Assembly (NCBI RefSeq): GCF_052857255.1
Contig: NW_027526686.1
Coordinates: 1-64,000 of the forward strand
From: Amblyomma americanum
Lineage: Eukaryota > Arthropoda > Arachnida > Ixodida > Ixodidae
DNA: 64,000 nucleotides
Direction of reading: 5' to 3'
In this document: piece by piece, positions 39,951 to 49,199 of the stretch
Numbering within the stretch: the stretch's first letter is position 1
Layout of the letters: each line of letters begins with the position of its first letter
Program-made: the position numbers and the translations under genes
Notes under the pieces: model-generated
The model's input: the letters and a program-made list of their open reading frames with translations, nothing else
Told to the model about the DNA's origin: nothing
The model's database searches: none

Positions 39951-42900
39951 AGCAAGATTCACGAGCATCGATTTTACAAGTCTTCGAAGAGTATACGAGA
40001 GAAAGATAAAACTTTTTCTGTCAGAACTGTGCGAAAACTTGTATTCCGGCTCAAAACAACGGGATACATCGTTTTAGATCGAAACTAGCAAGATTCACGA
40101 GCATCGATTTTACAAGTCGTCGAAGAGTAGACGAGAGAAAGGTGTAAACTTTTTCAATCAGAACTGCGCGAAAACTTGTATTTCGGCTCGAAACAACGGG
40201 ATACATCGTTTTAGATCGAAACTAGCAAGATTCACGAGCATCGATTTTACAAGTCTTCGAAGAGTATACGAGAGAAAGATAAAACTTTTTCTCTCAGAAC
40301 TACGCGAAAACTTGTATTCCGTCTCAAAACAACGGGATACATCGTTTTAGATTGAAACTAGCAAGATTCACGAGCATCGATTTTACAAGTCCTCGAAGAG
40401 TATACGAGAGAAAGATAAAACTTTTTCTCTCAGAAATACGCGAAAACTTGTATTCCGTCTCAAAACAACGGGATACATCGTTTTAGATCGAAACTAGCAA
40501 GATTCACGAGCATCGATTTTACAAGTCCTCGAAGAGTATACGAGAGAAAGATAAAACTTTTTCTCTCAGAACTACGCGAAAACTTGTATTCCGTCTCAAA
40601 ACAACGGGATACATCGTTTTAAATCGAAACTAGCAAGATTCACGAGCATCGATTTTACAAGTCGTCGAAGAGTACACGAGAGAACGGTGTAAACTTTTTC
40701 TCTCAGAACTGTGCGAAAACTTGTATTCCGGTTCAAAACAACGGGATACATCGTTTTAGATCGAAACTAGCAAGATTCACGAGCATCGATTTTACAAGTC
40801 CTCGAAGAGTATACGAGAGAAAGATAAAACTTTTTCTCTCAGAACTACGCGAAAACTTGTATTCCGGCTCAAAACAACGGGATACATCGTTTTAGATCGA
40901 AACTAGCAAGATTCACGAGCATCGATTTTACAAGTCGTCGAAGAGTAGACGAGAGAAAGGTGTAAACTTTTTCAATCAGAACTGCGCGAAAACTTGTATT
41001 TCGGCTCAAAACAACGGGATACATCGTTTTAGATCGAAACTAGCAAGATTCACGAGCATCGATTTTACAAGTCTTCGAAGAGTATACGAGAGAAAGATAA
41101 AACTTTTTCTCTCAGAACTGTGCGAAAACTTGTATTCCGGCTCAAAACAACGGGATACAACGTTTTAGATCGAAACTAGCAAGATTCACGAGCATCGATT
41201 TTACAAGTCGTCGAAGAGTAGACGAGAGAAAGGTGTAACTTTTTCAATCAGAACTGCGCGAAAACTTGTATTCCGGCTCAAAACAACGGGATACATCGTT
41301 TTAGATCGAAACTAGCAAGATTCACGAGCATCGATTTTACAAGTCGTCGAAGAGTAGACGAGAAAAAGGTGTAAACTTTTTCAATCAGAACTGCGCGAAA
41401 ACTTGTATTTCGGCTCAAAACAACGGGATACATCGTTTTAGATCGAAACTAGCAAGATTCGCGAGCATCGATTTTACAAGTCTTCGAAGAGTATACGAGA
41501 GAAAGATAAAACTTTTTCTCTCAGAACTACGCGAAAACTCGTATTCCGTCTCAAAACAACGGGATATATCGTTTTAGATCGAAACTAGCAAGATTCACGA
41601 GCATCGATTTTACAAGTCCTCGAAGAGTATACGAGAGAAAGATAAAACTTTTTCTCTCAGAACTACGCGATAACTTGTATTCCGTCTCAAAACAACGGGA
41701 TACATCGTTTTAGATCGAAACTAGCAAGATTCACGGGCATCGATTTTACAAGTCGTCGAAGAGTAGACGAGAGAAAGGTGTAAACTTTTTCAATCAGAAC
41801 TGCGCGAAAAATTGTATTTCGGCTCAAAACAACGGGATACATCGTTTTAGATCGAAACTAGCAAGATTCACGAGCATCGATTTTACAAGTCTTCGAAGAG
41901 TATACGAGAGAAAGATAAAACTTTTTCTCTCAGAACTACGCGAAAACTTGTATTCCGTCTCAAAACAACGGGATACATCGTTTTAGATCGAAACTAGCAA
42001 GATTCACGAGCATCGATTTTACAAGTCCTCGAAGAGTATACGAGAGAAAGATAAACTTTTTCTCTCAGAACTACGCGAAAACTTGTATTCCGGCTCAAAA
42101 CAACGGGATACATCGTTTTAGATCGAAACTAGCAAGATTCACGAGCATCGATTTTACAAGTCGTCGAAGAGTAGACGAGAGAAAGGTGTAAACTTTTTCA
42201 ATCAGAACTGCGCGAAAACTTGTATTTCGGCTCAAAACAACGGGATACATCGTTTTAGATCGAAACTAGCAAGATTCACGAGCATCGATTTTACAAGTCT
42301 TCGAAGAGTATACGAGAGAAAGATAAAACTTTTTCTCTCAGAACTGTGCGAAAACTTGTATTCCGGCTCAAAACAACGGGATACATCGTTTTAGATCGAA
42401 ACAAGCAAGATTCACGAGCATCGATTTTACAAGTCGTCGAAGAGTAGACGAGAGAAAGGTGTAAACTTTTTCAATCAGAACTGCGCGAAAACTTGTATTC
42501 CGGCTCAAAACAACGGGATACATCGTTTTAGATCGAAACTAGCAAGATTCACGAGCATCGATTTTACAAGTCTTCGAAGAGTAGACGAGAGAAAGGTGTA
42601 AACTTTTTCAATCAGAACTGCGCGAAAACTTGTATTTCGGCTCAAAACAACGGGATACATCGTTTTAGATTGAAACTAGCAAGATTCACGAGCATCGATT
42701 TTACAAGTCTTCGAAGAGTATACGAGAGAAAGATAAAACTTTTTCTCTCAGAACTTCGCGAAAACTTGTATTCCGTCTCAAATCAACGGGATACATCGTT
42801 TTAGATCGAAAGTAGCAAGATTCACGAGCATCGATTTTACAAGTCGTCGAAGAGTACACGAGAGAACGGTGTAAACTTTTTCTCTCAGAACTGCGCGAAA

Positions 42901-45628
42901 ACTTGTATTTCGGCTCAAAACAACGGGATACATCGTTTTAGATCGAAACTAGCAAGATTCACGAGCATCGATTTTACAAGTCTTCGAAGAGTATACGAGA
43001 GAAAGATAAAACTTTTTCTCTCAGAACTACGCGAAAACTTGTATTCCGTCTCAAAACAACGGGATACATCGTTTTAGATCGAAACTAGCAAGATTCACGA
43101 GCATCGATTTTACAAGTCGTCGAAGAGTACACGAGAGAACGGTGTAAACTTTTTCTCTCAGAACTGTGCGAAAACTTGTATTCCGGTTCAAAACAACGGG
43201 ATACATCGTTTTAGATCGAAACAAGCAAGATTCACGAGCATCGATTTTACAAGTCTTCGAAGAGTATACGAGAGAAAGATAAAACTTTTTCTCTCAGAAC
43301 TACGCGAAAACTTGTATTCCGTCTCAAAACATCGGGATACATCGTTTTAGATCGAAACTAGCAAGATTCACGAGCATCGATTTTACAAGTCTTCGAAGAG
43401 TATACGAGAGAAAGATAAAACTTTTTCTCTCAGAACTACGCGAAAACTTGTATTCCGTCTCAAAACAACGGGATACATCGTTTTAGATCGAAACTAGCAA
43501 GATTCACGAGCATCGATTTTACAAGTCTTCGAAGAGTATACGAGAGAAAAATAAAACTTTTTCTCTCAGAACTACGCGAAAACTTGTATTCCGTCTCAAA
43601 ACAACGGGATACATCGTTTTAGATCGAAACTAGCAAGATTCACGAGCATCAATTTTACAAGTCGTCGAAGAGTAGACGAGAGAAAGGTGTAAACTTTTTC
43701 AATCAGAACTGCGCGAAAACTTGTATTTCGGCTCAAAACAACGGGATACATCGTTTTAGATCGAAACTAGCAAGATTCACGAGCATCGATTTTACAAGTC
43801 TTCGAAGAGTATACGAGAGAAAGATAAAACTTTTTCTCTCAGAACTACGCGAAAACTTGTATTCCGTCTCAAAACAACGGGATACATTGTTTTAGATCGA
43901 AACTAGCAAGATTCACGAGCATCGATTTTACAAGTCCTCGAAGAGTATACGAGAGAAAGATAAAACTTTTTCTCTCAGAACTACGCGAAAACTTGTATTC
44001 CGTCTCAAAACAACGGGATACATCGTTTTAGATCGAAACTAGCAAGATTCACGAGCATCGATTTTACAAGTCTTCGAAGAGTATACGAGAGAAAGATAAA
44101 ACGTTTTCTCTCAGAACTGTGCGAAAACTTGTTTTCCGGCTCAAAACAACGGGATACATCGTTTTAGATCGAAACTAGCAAGATTCACGAGCATCGATTT
44201 TACAAGTCCTCGAAGAGTATACGAGAGAACGGTGTAAACTTTTTCTCTCAGAACTGTGCGAAAACTTGTATTCCGGTTCAAAACAACGGGATACATCGTT
44301 TTAGATCGAAACTAGCAAGATTCACGAGCATCGATTTTACAAGTCCTCGAAGAGTATACGAGAGAAAGATAAAATTTTTCTCTCAGAACTACGCGAAAAC
44401 TTGTATTCCGGCTCAAAACAACGGGATACATCGTTTTAGATCGAAACTAGCAAGATTCACGAGCATCGATTTTACAAGTCGTCGAAGAGTAGACGAGAGA
44501 AAGGTGTAAACTTTTTCAATCAGAACTGCGCGAAAACTTGTATTTCGGCTCAAAACAACGGGATACATCGTTTTAGATCGAAACTAGCAAGATTCAGGAG
44601 CATCGATTTTACAAGTCTTCGAAGAGTATACGAGAGAAAGATAAAACTTTTTCTCTCAGAACTACGCGAAAACTTGTATTCCGTCTCAAAACAACGGGAT
44701 ACATCGTTTTAGATCGAAACTAGCAAGATTCACGAGCATCGATTTTACAAGTCTTCGAAGAGTATACGAGAGAAAGATAAAACTTTTTCTCTCAGAACTA
44801 CGCGAAAACTTGTATTCCGTCTCAAAACAACGGGATACATCGTTTTAGATCGAAACTAGCAAGATTCACGAGCATCGATTTTACAAGTCTTCGAAGAGTA
44901 TACGAGAGAAAGATAAAACTTTTTCTCTCAGAACTACGCGAAAACTTGTATTCCGTCTCAAAACAACGGGATACATTGTTTTAGATCGAAACTAGCAAGA
45001 TTCACGAGCATCGATTTTACAAGTCCTCGAAGAGTATACGAGAGAAAGATAAAACTTTTTCTCTCAGAACTACGCGAAAACTTGTTTTCCGGCTCAAAAC
45101 AACGGGATACATCGTTTTAGATCGAAACTAGCAAGATTCACGAGCATCGATTTTACAAGTCCTCGAAGAGTATACGAGAGAACGGTGTAAACTTTTTCTC
45201 TCAGAACTGTGCGAAAACTTGTATTCCGGTTCAAAACAACGGGATACATCGTTTTAGATCGAAACTAGCAAGATTCACGAGCATCGATTTTACAAGTCGT
45301 CGAAGAGTAGACGAGAGAAAGGTGTAAACTTTTTCAATCAGAACTGCGCGAAAACTTGTATTGCGGTTCAAAACAACGGGATACATCGTTTTAGATCGAA
45401 ACTAGCAAGATTCACGAGCATCGATTTTACAAGTCCTCGAAGAGTATACGAGAGAAAGATAAAACGTTTTCTCTCAGAACTACGCGAAAACTTGTATTCC
45501 GGCTCAAAACAACGGGATACATCGTTTTAGATCGAAACTAGCAAGATTCACGAGCATCGATTTTACAAGTCGTCGAAGAGTAGACGAGAGAAAGGTGTAA
45601 ACTTTTTCAATCAGAACTGCGCGAAAAC

Positions 45629-45639
45629 TTGTATTTCGG
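45629..45639. repeat. Left target-site duplication, 11 bp
   Basis: TTGTATTTCGG sits immediately before the first non-satellite base. The same 11 bases follow the last element base at 48939-48949. The sequence belongs to a class B monomer (TATTTCGGCTC). The neighbouring bases differ (AC before the left copy, AG before the right), so the duplication is 11 bp. Confidence 0.9.
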
Positions 45640-45718
45640 TAACACGTTTTGGCGGGCTAGTTGGTTAAGCATCTTGAACAAACAGCGCGAACAAAGACGA
45701 GCACAAAAGACAAGAAAG
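45640..45718 (-). repeat. 79-bp inverted 5' extension of the PLE
   Basis: An exact reverse complement of 46279-46357, with no mismatch seen over 79 bases (outermost bases TAACACGTTTTGGCGGGC). It is the 5' UTR and first codons of the full unit in reverse, placed at the left tip. Such inverted terminal extensions are known in Penelope elements and are attributed to the priming or strand-switching step of integration. Perfect identity suggests a recent insertion. Confidence 0.9.
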
Positions 45719-45720
45719 AC

Positions 45721-46125
45721 AAAGGAAAAGTGGCGAAGTGCACAACTAAGCACCAGTCACGCTTCGTTCCTTGTGATAAGGGGGTTGTTTATAACATCCC
45801 TCTGCCTTGTGGAGGGCAGTACGTTGGACAGACGGGACGTTGCATAAATAAAAGGCTGAGCGAACACAGCTATAAAGTGTCAAAAGTAGTTTCAGGTCAT
45901 CTCGGCATTCATTGCCGGGATTGTGAATGGGCAAAGAAAGAGAAAAAACAGTGCGTACCGCTATATCATGAAACCAGGGTCATTGCCAAAAATCGGGAAA
46001 AAACTGCGAGGGAAATTATCGAGGCATACAACATATTCAAGCAGGGAAATGCATGTATAAGTACCCCTTCGCTAACACTTCTGCAAAAAGAGCTGTCACT
46101 CCTGGGGGTTGATAATCTCTGCTGA
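45721..46125 (+). pseudogene. 5'-truncated GIY-YIG endonuclease domain of the PLE (intact frame, no start)
   Basis: An open frame of 134 residues ending in TGA at 46123, without a start codon of its own. The open frame extends left into the inverted tip, but only a TTG is available there. Counting from the lysine at 45721, it shows the GIY-like block GVVY (21-24), the YIG-like block YVG (34-36) followed by QTGRC, the expected catalytic arginine in NKRL (45), an HxxxHCxxC zinc-binding cluster (H60, H64, C65, C68) and the REIIEA block (97-102) with the candidate catalytic glutamate. It ends with ACISTPSLTLLQKE, which resembles other PLE C-termini. In a working element this domain nicks target DNA to prime reverse transcription. 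Here it is the truncated upstream unit, so it is probably not translated alone. It is nevertheless the best available reading of this element's endonuclease. Confidence 0.9.
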
Positions 46126-46324
46126 TTTCTAGCGTGCTTATGTTGCTGTTGTCACATTTACGTTTTGTTTTTGGTTTTTTGCACTTTGTAAACCTTTCCC
46201 TCATTGCCGACATTCATGTATTTATACTTGTGTGATCAGCAATAAACCCTCAGTTGTTAGTCAGCGCCGTGTCGTTCGCTTTCTTGTCTTTTGTGCTCGT
46301 CTTTGTTCGCGCTGTTTGTTCAAG
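46126..46324 (+). other. PLE 3' UTR joined to 5' UTR (unit junction)
   Basis: Non-coding, T-rich stretch between the truncated endonuclease and the reverse transcriptase start. It joins the 3' end of the upstream unit to the 5' end of the downstream one without a visible linker. It holds the AATAAA at 46241. No TATA box or hammerhead ribozyme core (CTGANGA with a downstream GAAA) could be recognised. Confidence 0.7.
46241..46246 (+). promoter_or_regulatory. Polyadenylation signal AATAAA, left pseudo-LTR
   Basis: AATAAA lies about 115 bases after the endonuclease stop codon and is followed by a T/G-rich stretch (GTTGTTAGTC, then TTTCTTGTCTTTTGTGC), the expected downstream context. It precedes the reverse transcriptase ATG by 79 bases, so a transcript starting in the left truncated unit would have to read through it. 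Confidence 0.6.
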
Positions 46325-46357
46325 ATGCTTAACCAACTAGCCCGCCAAAACGTGTTA
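46279..46357 (+). repeat. Partner of the inverted repeat: PLE 5' UTR and first codons
   Basis: The + strand counterpart of the 79-bp tip. It spans the last 46 bases of the left pseudo-LTR (CTTTCTTGTCTTTTGTGC onward) and the first codons of the reverse transcriptase ORF, whose ATG is at 46325. Identity with the tip is complete, so both were made in one integration event or very recently. Confidence 0.88.
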
Positions 46358-48004
46358 ACGCAACTTATTTCTTGTTCTTCGGGTGTTCCTTCGGGGTATC
46401 TTCTTGACCCGCTTCGTGTTATCCCACTTGTGGCTTCAGCAACATGCAATGCACGTTATTTCGGTTTTTGCAACCGGCGTAGGGTCTTTCCTCCAGAGGT
46501 GGTGACCTTGTTTGGCTTCATCAGACCGTCCGTTGGTCATGGAAGAAGAATTTGCCGGATTTTGCGCTCCGAATGGCAGCGCCAAGCTCGCCTGTATCGA
46601 GAACTGCTACGCAGTTTGCTCGCTCGGCCTGCGCTCCAACACCAGTGGCGGCAGTACCTCCGGATTGCTGACACGACCACCGAATGGCTATGGCATCTGC
46701 TGCTTCCCCGGCTTCTGCAAATGGAGAACAATAGGCAGCCCCAGCCGGAGAGCACCGTCCATGTTCTTGGCGATGTTGAACTTCCTGACAACGTCCGCTG
46801 TGTACTCGGGTGCGGACCCAAGTTCGCCGTAGAACCGCGGAAGAACATCCCTGAGCTGCTTTCCATGGTCCGAGCGGTTTCCTCCAGAGCCAGCCCAGCT
46901 GATCGGGACAGGTGCACTCTGGATGGCGTGGACGTCCTGTCAAGACCAAGGAAGGATCCCAGGCGCTTGCCCGTAAGAGAGACTGTTGATTTTCTGAGGG
47001 GCAAGTCTCTAACTCTGTTACAGTCGGATAAGGAAGGGGGGTTTGTTGTATTGCCCAACGATCGTTTCTTGTCAAAAGCAGGCGAAGCTGTGTGTGCCGT
47101 GTTCAGGGAATGCAGTACGGCATCTTTACAGAAGGCAAGGGGCCGTGCAAAAAAACTTTGCAACGATTACAACCTCACTAAGCTTGCTCAGGACATTGCG
47201 AATAGCGATAAACCAAGTCTTAATATGTTCTTTTCCGCCAAAACGCACAAGCCTGAATGCCCGCTTCGTGTGATAGTCTCAGAGAGGGGTACTTGGCAGA
47301 AGTGCCTCGCTGAATTCATTAAGCGGCAACTCGCCGTAATCTCTGTTGACGATCCTTTCCAGGTAAAAAATTCGAACCAAGTAACTGATTTCCTGACGAC
47401 GCACAATGCTGATGAACTTTTAGCTTTTTCTATTGACGTGAAAGACTTGTACTATTCGATTCCCCATGACGAACTGCTAACTAGTGTCTGTGAATGCATT
47501 GACCGACATGGCGTGGTTGCCTTTCAAAACGCGTCCGGTATCTCCGTAGCAAGATTTCTGCATCTGCTTTCCTTGTACCTGCAATCAACTTTCACTGAGT
47601 GGAACTCTTCCATCTTCATTCAAAAAAACGGCATATGCATAGGCTCCTGTATCGCTCCCATACTCAGTGACATTTATCTCGCCAGATGCGACCGTGCTCT
47701 CAACGGACGCCTTGGGAAAACAAAGGTCGTAAAAACATTTAGATTTGTCGACGACTACCTTGTTATTGTCAAGTGCTCTGGACTGGAGTTTAAAACGGAG
47801 GTGTCTCGTAGTCTGTCCATTTTTTCTGACACTCTCTCCCCCCTTGAGATCACTTATGAAACCCCTGTTCACAACCACATCAAGTTTCTAGACCTTGGCC
47901 TGTACTTCACTCCTAGCCACGTTTGCTGGGCTTTCGAACCCCGAGGTAACAAGCCCCTCCCTATGGTTCTTGCCATTCCAAGCTCATTAAGAGGGGTATC
48001 ATAG
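46325..48004 (+). CDS. Penelope-like reverse transcriptase (frame interrupted before the thumb end)
   Basis: An open frame of 559 residues copying the element RNA into DNA. The start is the first in-frame ATG; the frame is open upstream to 46232 but only from GTG. It also sits exactly one base after the pseudo-LTR repeat ends. Numbered from this ATG: PKFAVEP (165-171) and SDKEGGFVV (234-242), both typical of the PLE N-terminal region; SAKTHKP (304-310), then RVIVSERG; motif A FSIDVKD with catalytic Asp371; motif B GICIGSCIAP (436-445); motif C FVDD with Asp476 and Asp477; and KFLDLGLYF (520-528). All three catalytic aspartates are present. The last dozen residues are out of frame. From about 47962 the next frame reads YGSCHSKLIKRG, the conserved PLE block that should follow, so one base appears to be missing in the CCCCTCCC run. 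Known PLEs encode the endonuclease in the same polypeptide. The break may be a consensus error. Confidence 0.92.
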   Translation: MLNQLARQNVLTQLISCSSGVPSGYLLDPLRVIPLVASATCNARYFGFCNRRRVFPPEVVTLFGFIRPSVGHGRRICRILRSEWQRQARLYRELLRSLLARPALQHQWRQYLRIADTTTEWLWHLLLPRLLQMENNRQPQPESTVHVLGDVELPDNVRCVLGCGPKFAVEPRKNIPELLSMVRAVSSRASPADRDRCTLDGVDVLSRPRKDPRRLPVRETVDFLRGKSLTLLQSDKEGGFVVLPNDRFLSKAGEAVCAVFRECSTASLQKARGRAKKLCNDYNLTKLAQDIANSDKPSLNMFFSAKTHKPECPLRVIVSERGTWQKCLAEFIKRQLAVISVDDPFQVKNSNQVTDFLTTHNADELLAFSIDVKDLYYSIPHDELLTSVCECIDRHGVVAFQNASGISVARFLHLLSLYLQSTFTEWNSSIFIQKNGICIGSCIAPILSDIYLARCDRALNGRLGKTKVVKTFRFVDDYLVIVKCSGLEFKTEVSRSLSIFSDTLSPLEITYETPVHNHIKFLDLGLYFTPSHVCWAFEPRGNKPLPMVLAIPSSLRGVS

Positions 48005-48736
48005 GATCCTGTTTGAACAGCTCATTAACAAAATCCTGCCACCACAGAATGCATTCCAGCGTATCACACCAGGTAAAAAGATTGCTTTCGGCAGGGTACC
48101 CACTAGAACTTATCAACGTCAGTAGCTGAGTCGGCCCTAAAGAAGAGCAAGTCAGAACCAGCTACACGAGACGGCCAGGGATCGGACAACAACCGCAAAC
48201 GTGTCGCTGTGATTCCATATCTACATGGAATTTCACACTCCCTGAAAAAAAGTGGGGAAAAAAGCAGGTGTTGATGTTGTGTTTCCGCGGCCTGATCGTC
48301 TGGCCGGTTTGTGCCGATCTGTTAATGAGTTCAAAGGAAAAGTGGCGAAGTGCACAACTAAGCACCAGTCACGCTTCGTTCCTTGTGATAAGGGGTTGTT
48401 TATAACATCCCTCTGCCTTGTGGAGGGCAGTACGTTGGACAGACGGGGACGTTGCATAAATAAAAGGGCTGAGCGAACACAGCTATAAAGTGTCAAAAGT
48501 AGTTTCAGGTCATCTCGGCATTCATTGCCGGGATTGTGAATGGGCAAAGAAGAGAAAAAACAGTGCGTACCGCTATATCATGAACCAGGGTCATTGCCAA
48601 AAATCGGGAAAAAACTGCGAGGGAAATTATCGAGGCATACAACATATTCAAGCAGGGAAATGCATGTATAAGTTACCCCTTCGCTAACACTTCTGCAAAA
48701 AGAGCTGTCACTCCTGGGGGTTGATAATCTCTGCTG
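47955..48736 (+). pseudogene. Broken C-terminal half of the PLE protein: thumb end, linker and GIY-YIG endonuclease
   Basis: A continuation of the reverse transcriptase in other frames. From 47962 the frame reads YGSCHSKLIKRG and runs to a stop at about 48124, just before a second single-base shift that restores homology (AESALKKS). The third frame carries VAVIPYLHGIS and AGVDVVF, a linker block conserved in PLE proteins, and then enters the endonuclease domain (KCTTKHQSRFVPC). The domain duplicates the intact left copy but is cut into three further frames by one-base homopolymer differences near 48392, 48445, 48464, 48548, 48582 and 48671. The terminal TGA corresponds to 48734-48736. The two upstream shifts are each one base short, and the endonuclease shifts cancel. 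A full-length frame from 46325 to 48736 would be about 800 codons, the usual size for this family. Confidence 0.85.
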
Positions 48737-48938
48737 ATTTCTAGCGTGCTTATGTTGCTGTTGTCACATTTACGTTTTGTTTTTGGTTTTTTGCACTTTG
48801 TAAACTTTCCCCTCATTGCCGACATTCATGTATTTATACTTGTGTGATCAGCAATAAAACCCTCAGTTGTTAGTCAGCGCCGTGTCCGTTCGCTTTCTTG
48901 TCTTTTGTGCTCGTCTTTGTTCGCGCTGTTTGTTCAAG
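48332..48938 (+). repeat. Right pseudo-LTR (direct repeat copy 2, 607 bp)
   Basis: The second copy of the 605-bp repeat. It ends at GTTTGTTCAAG, and the target-site duplication follows without any added tail. Compared with the left copy it has GGGG for GGGGG near 48392, GGGG for GGG near 48445, an extra G near 48464, one A fewer near 48548 and 48582, an extra T near 48671, and CCGTTCG for CGTTCG near 48888. Its coding part is broken by these indels, which sum to zero within the coding portion. Confidence 0.9.
48853..48858 (+). promoter_or_regulatory. Polyadenylation signal AATAAA, right pseudo-LTR
   Basis: The equivalent of the left signal (with one extra A), about 117 bases after the endonuclease stop and 80 bases before the element's 3' edge. 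It is the likely 3'-end signal for full-length element RNA. Confidence 0.6.
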
Positions 48939-48949
48939 TTGTATTTCGG
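48939..48949. repeat. Right target-site duplication, 11 bp
   Basis: Identical TTGTATTTCGG directly after the element. It is followed by CTCAAAACAACGGG, the normal continuation of the interrupted class B monomer. Removing the element and one 11-bp copy restores an unbroken monomer. Confidence 0.9.
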
Positions 48950-49199
48950 CTCAAAACAACGGGATACATCGTTTTAGATCGAAACTAGCAAGATCAGGAG
49001 CATCGATTTTACAAGTCTTCGAAGAGTATACGAGAGAAAGATAAAACTTTTTCTCTCAGAACTGTGCGAAAAACTTGTATTCCGGCTCAAAACAACGGGA
49101 TACATCGTTTTAGATCGAAACTAGCAAGATTCACGAGCATCGATTTTACAAGTCGTCGAAGAGTAGACGAGAGAAAGGTGTAAACTTTTTCAATCAGAA

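Larger units (their letters stand above)
1..45639. repeat. 136/137-bp satellite array, left arm
   Basis: Uninterrupted head-to-tail tandem array in one orientation. The period was measured directly: CTTGTATTCC recurs at 2461 and 2597, giving 136 bp. Landmarks in each monomer, in order, are CTTGTATTCCGTCTCAAAAC, AACGGGATACATCG, TTTTAGATCGAAACTAGC, CACGAGCATCGATTTTACAA, GTCNTCGAAGAG, a class-specific stretch, then CGCGAAAA. Most differences between monomers are recurrent substitutions, so monomers fall into classes rather than diverging at random. No gene, tRNA or other element is visible in this arm. The short ORFs that can be drawn through it come from the repeat. I do not recognise the satellite family by name; a centromeric, pericentromeric or subtelomeric location is possible but not shown. 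Confidence 0.97.
45720..46324 (+). repeat. Left pseudo-LTR (direct repeat copy 1, 605 bp)
   Basis: Repeats at 48332-48938 with about ten differences, nearly all single-base homopolymer indels. It starts with CAAAGGAAAAGTGGCG and ends with CTGTTTGTTCAAG, just before the ATG of the reverse transcriptase ORF. It contains the truncated endonuclease frame, a roughly 200-bp 3' UTR, a polyadenylation signal, and 46 bp shared with the element's 5' UTR. In PLEs the pseudo-LTR normally carries the promoter, so transcription of the full unit would be expected to start in here. I cannot place a start site. Confidence 0.9.
45640..48938 (+). mobile_element. Penelope-like retroelement (EN-positive PLE), 3.3 kb
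   Basis: The sequence departs completely from the satellite between two identical 11-bp flanks. It has the diagnostic Penelope-like layout: a 79-bp inverted piece of its own 5' end, then a 5'-truncated unit (endonuclease plus 3' UTR) joined head-to-tail to a complete unit (reverse transcriptase, linker, endonuclease, 3' UTR). The tandem period is 2612 bp, so the two terminal 605-bp direct repeats act as pseudo-LTRs. The encoded protein combines a PLE-type reverse transcriptase with a C-terminal GIY-YIG endonuclease, the hallmark of the Penelope/Neptune-type elements (established knowledge). Integrase, RNase H, gag and long poly-A tail are all absent, which argues against LTR and LINE elements. 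The protein is tick-like by my recollection of the family; this is not proven. It is the only insertion in about 60 kb of satellite. Confidence 0.95.

Noticed and set aside
1..45639. CRISPR array
   Set aside because: Repeats are directly adjacent 136-bp units with no unique spacers and no cas genes; the surrounding element is eukaryotic.
46512..46832. A 106-codon + strand ORF overlapping the N-terminal part of the reverse transcriptase
   Set aside because: It lies in another frame of the same region; the frame at 46325 is open across it and contains the PLE-type PKFAVEP block, so a separate protein is not supported.
46521..47163. Long minus-strand ORFs of 184 and 208 codons opposite the reverse transcriptase
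   Set aside because: Shadows of the GC-richer coding region; composition is low-complexity Ser/Arg with no domain, and the + strand frame carries all conserved PLE motifs.
47405..47450. Hammerhead ribozyme (CTGATGA near 47409 with GAAA downstream), since PLE pseudo-LTRs often carry one
   Set aside because: The motif is in the reverse transcriptase coding sequence, and the bases between CTGATGA and GAAA do not form helix II. No core was found in the pseudo-LTR UTRs, where it would be expected.
45640..48938. LTR retrotransposon or LINE
   Set aside because: No gag, protease, RNase H, integrase, primer-binding site or poly-A tail; the direct repeats include coding sequence and the endonuclease is GIY-YIG, which fits PLEs only.
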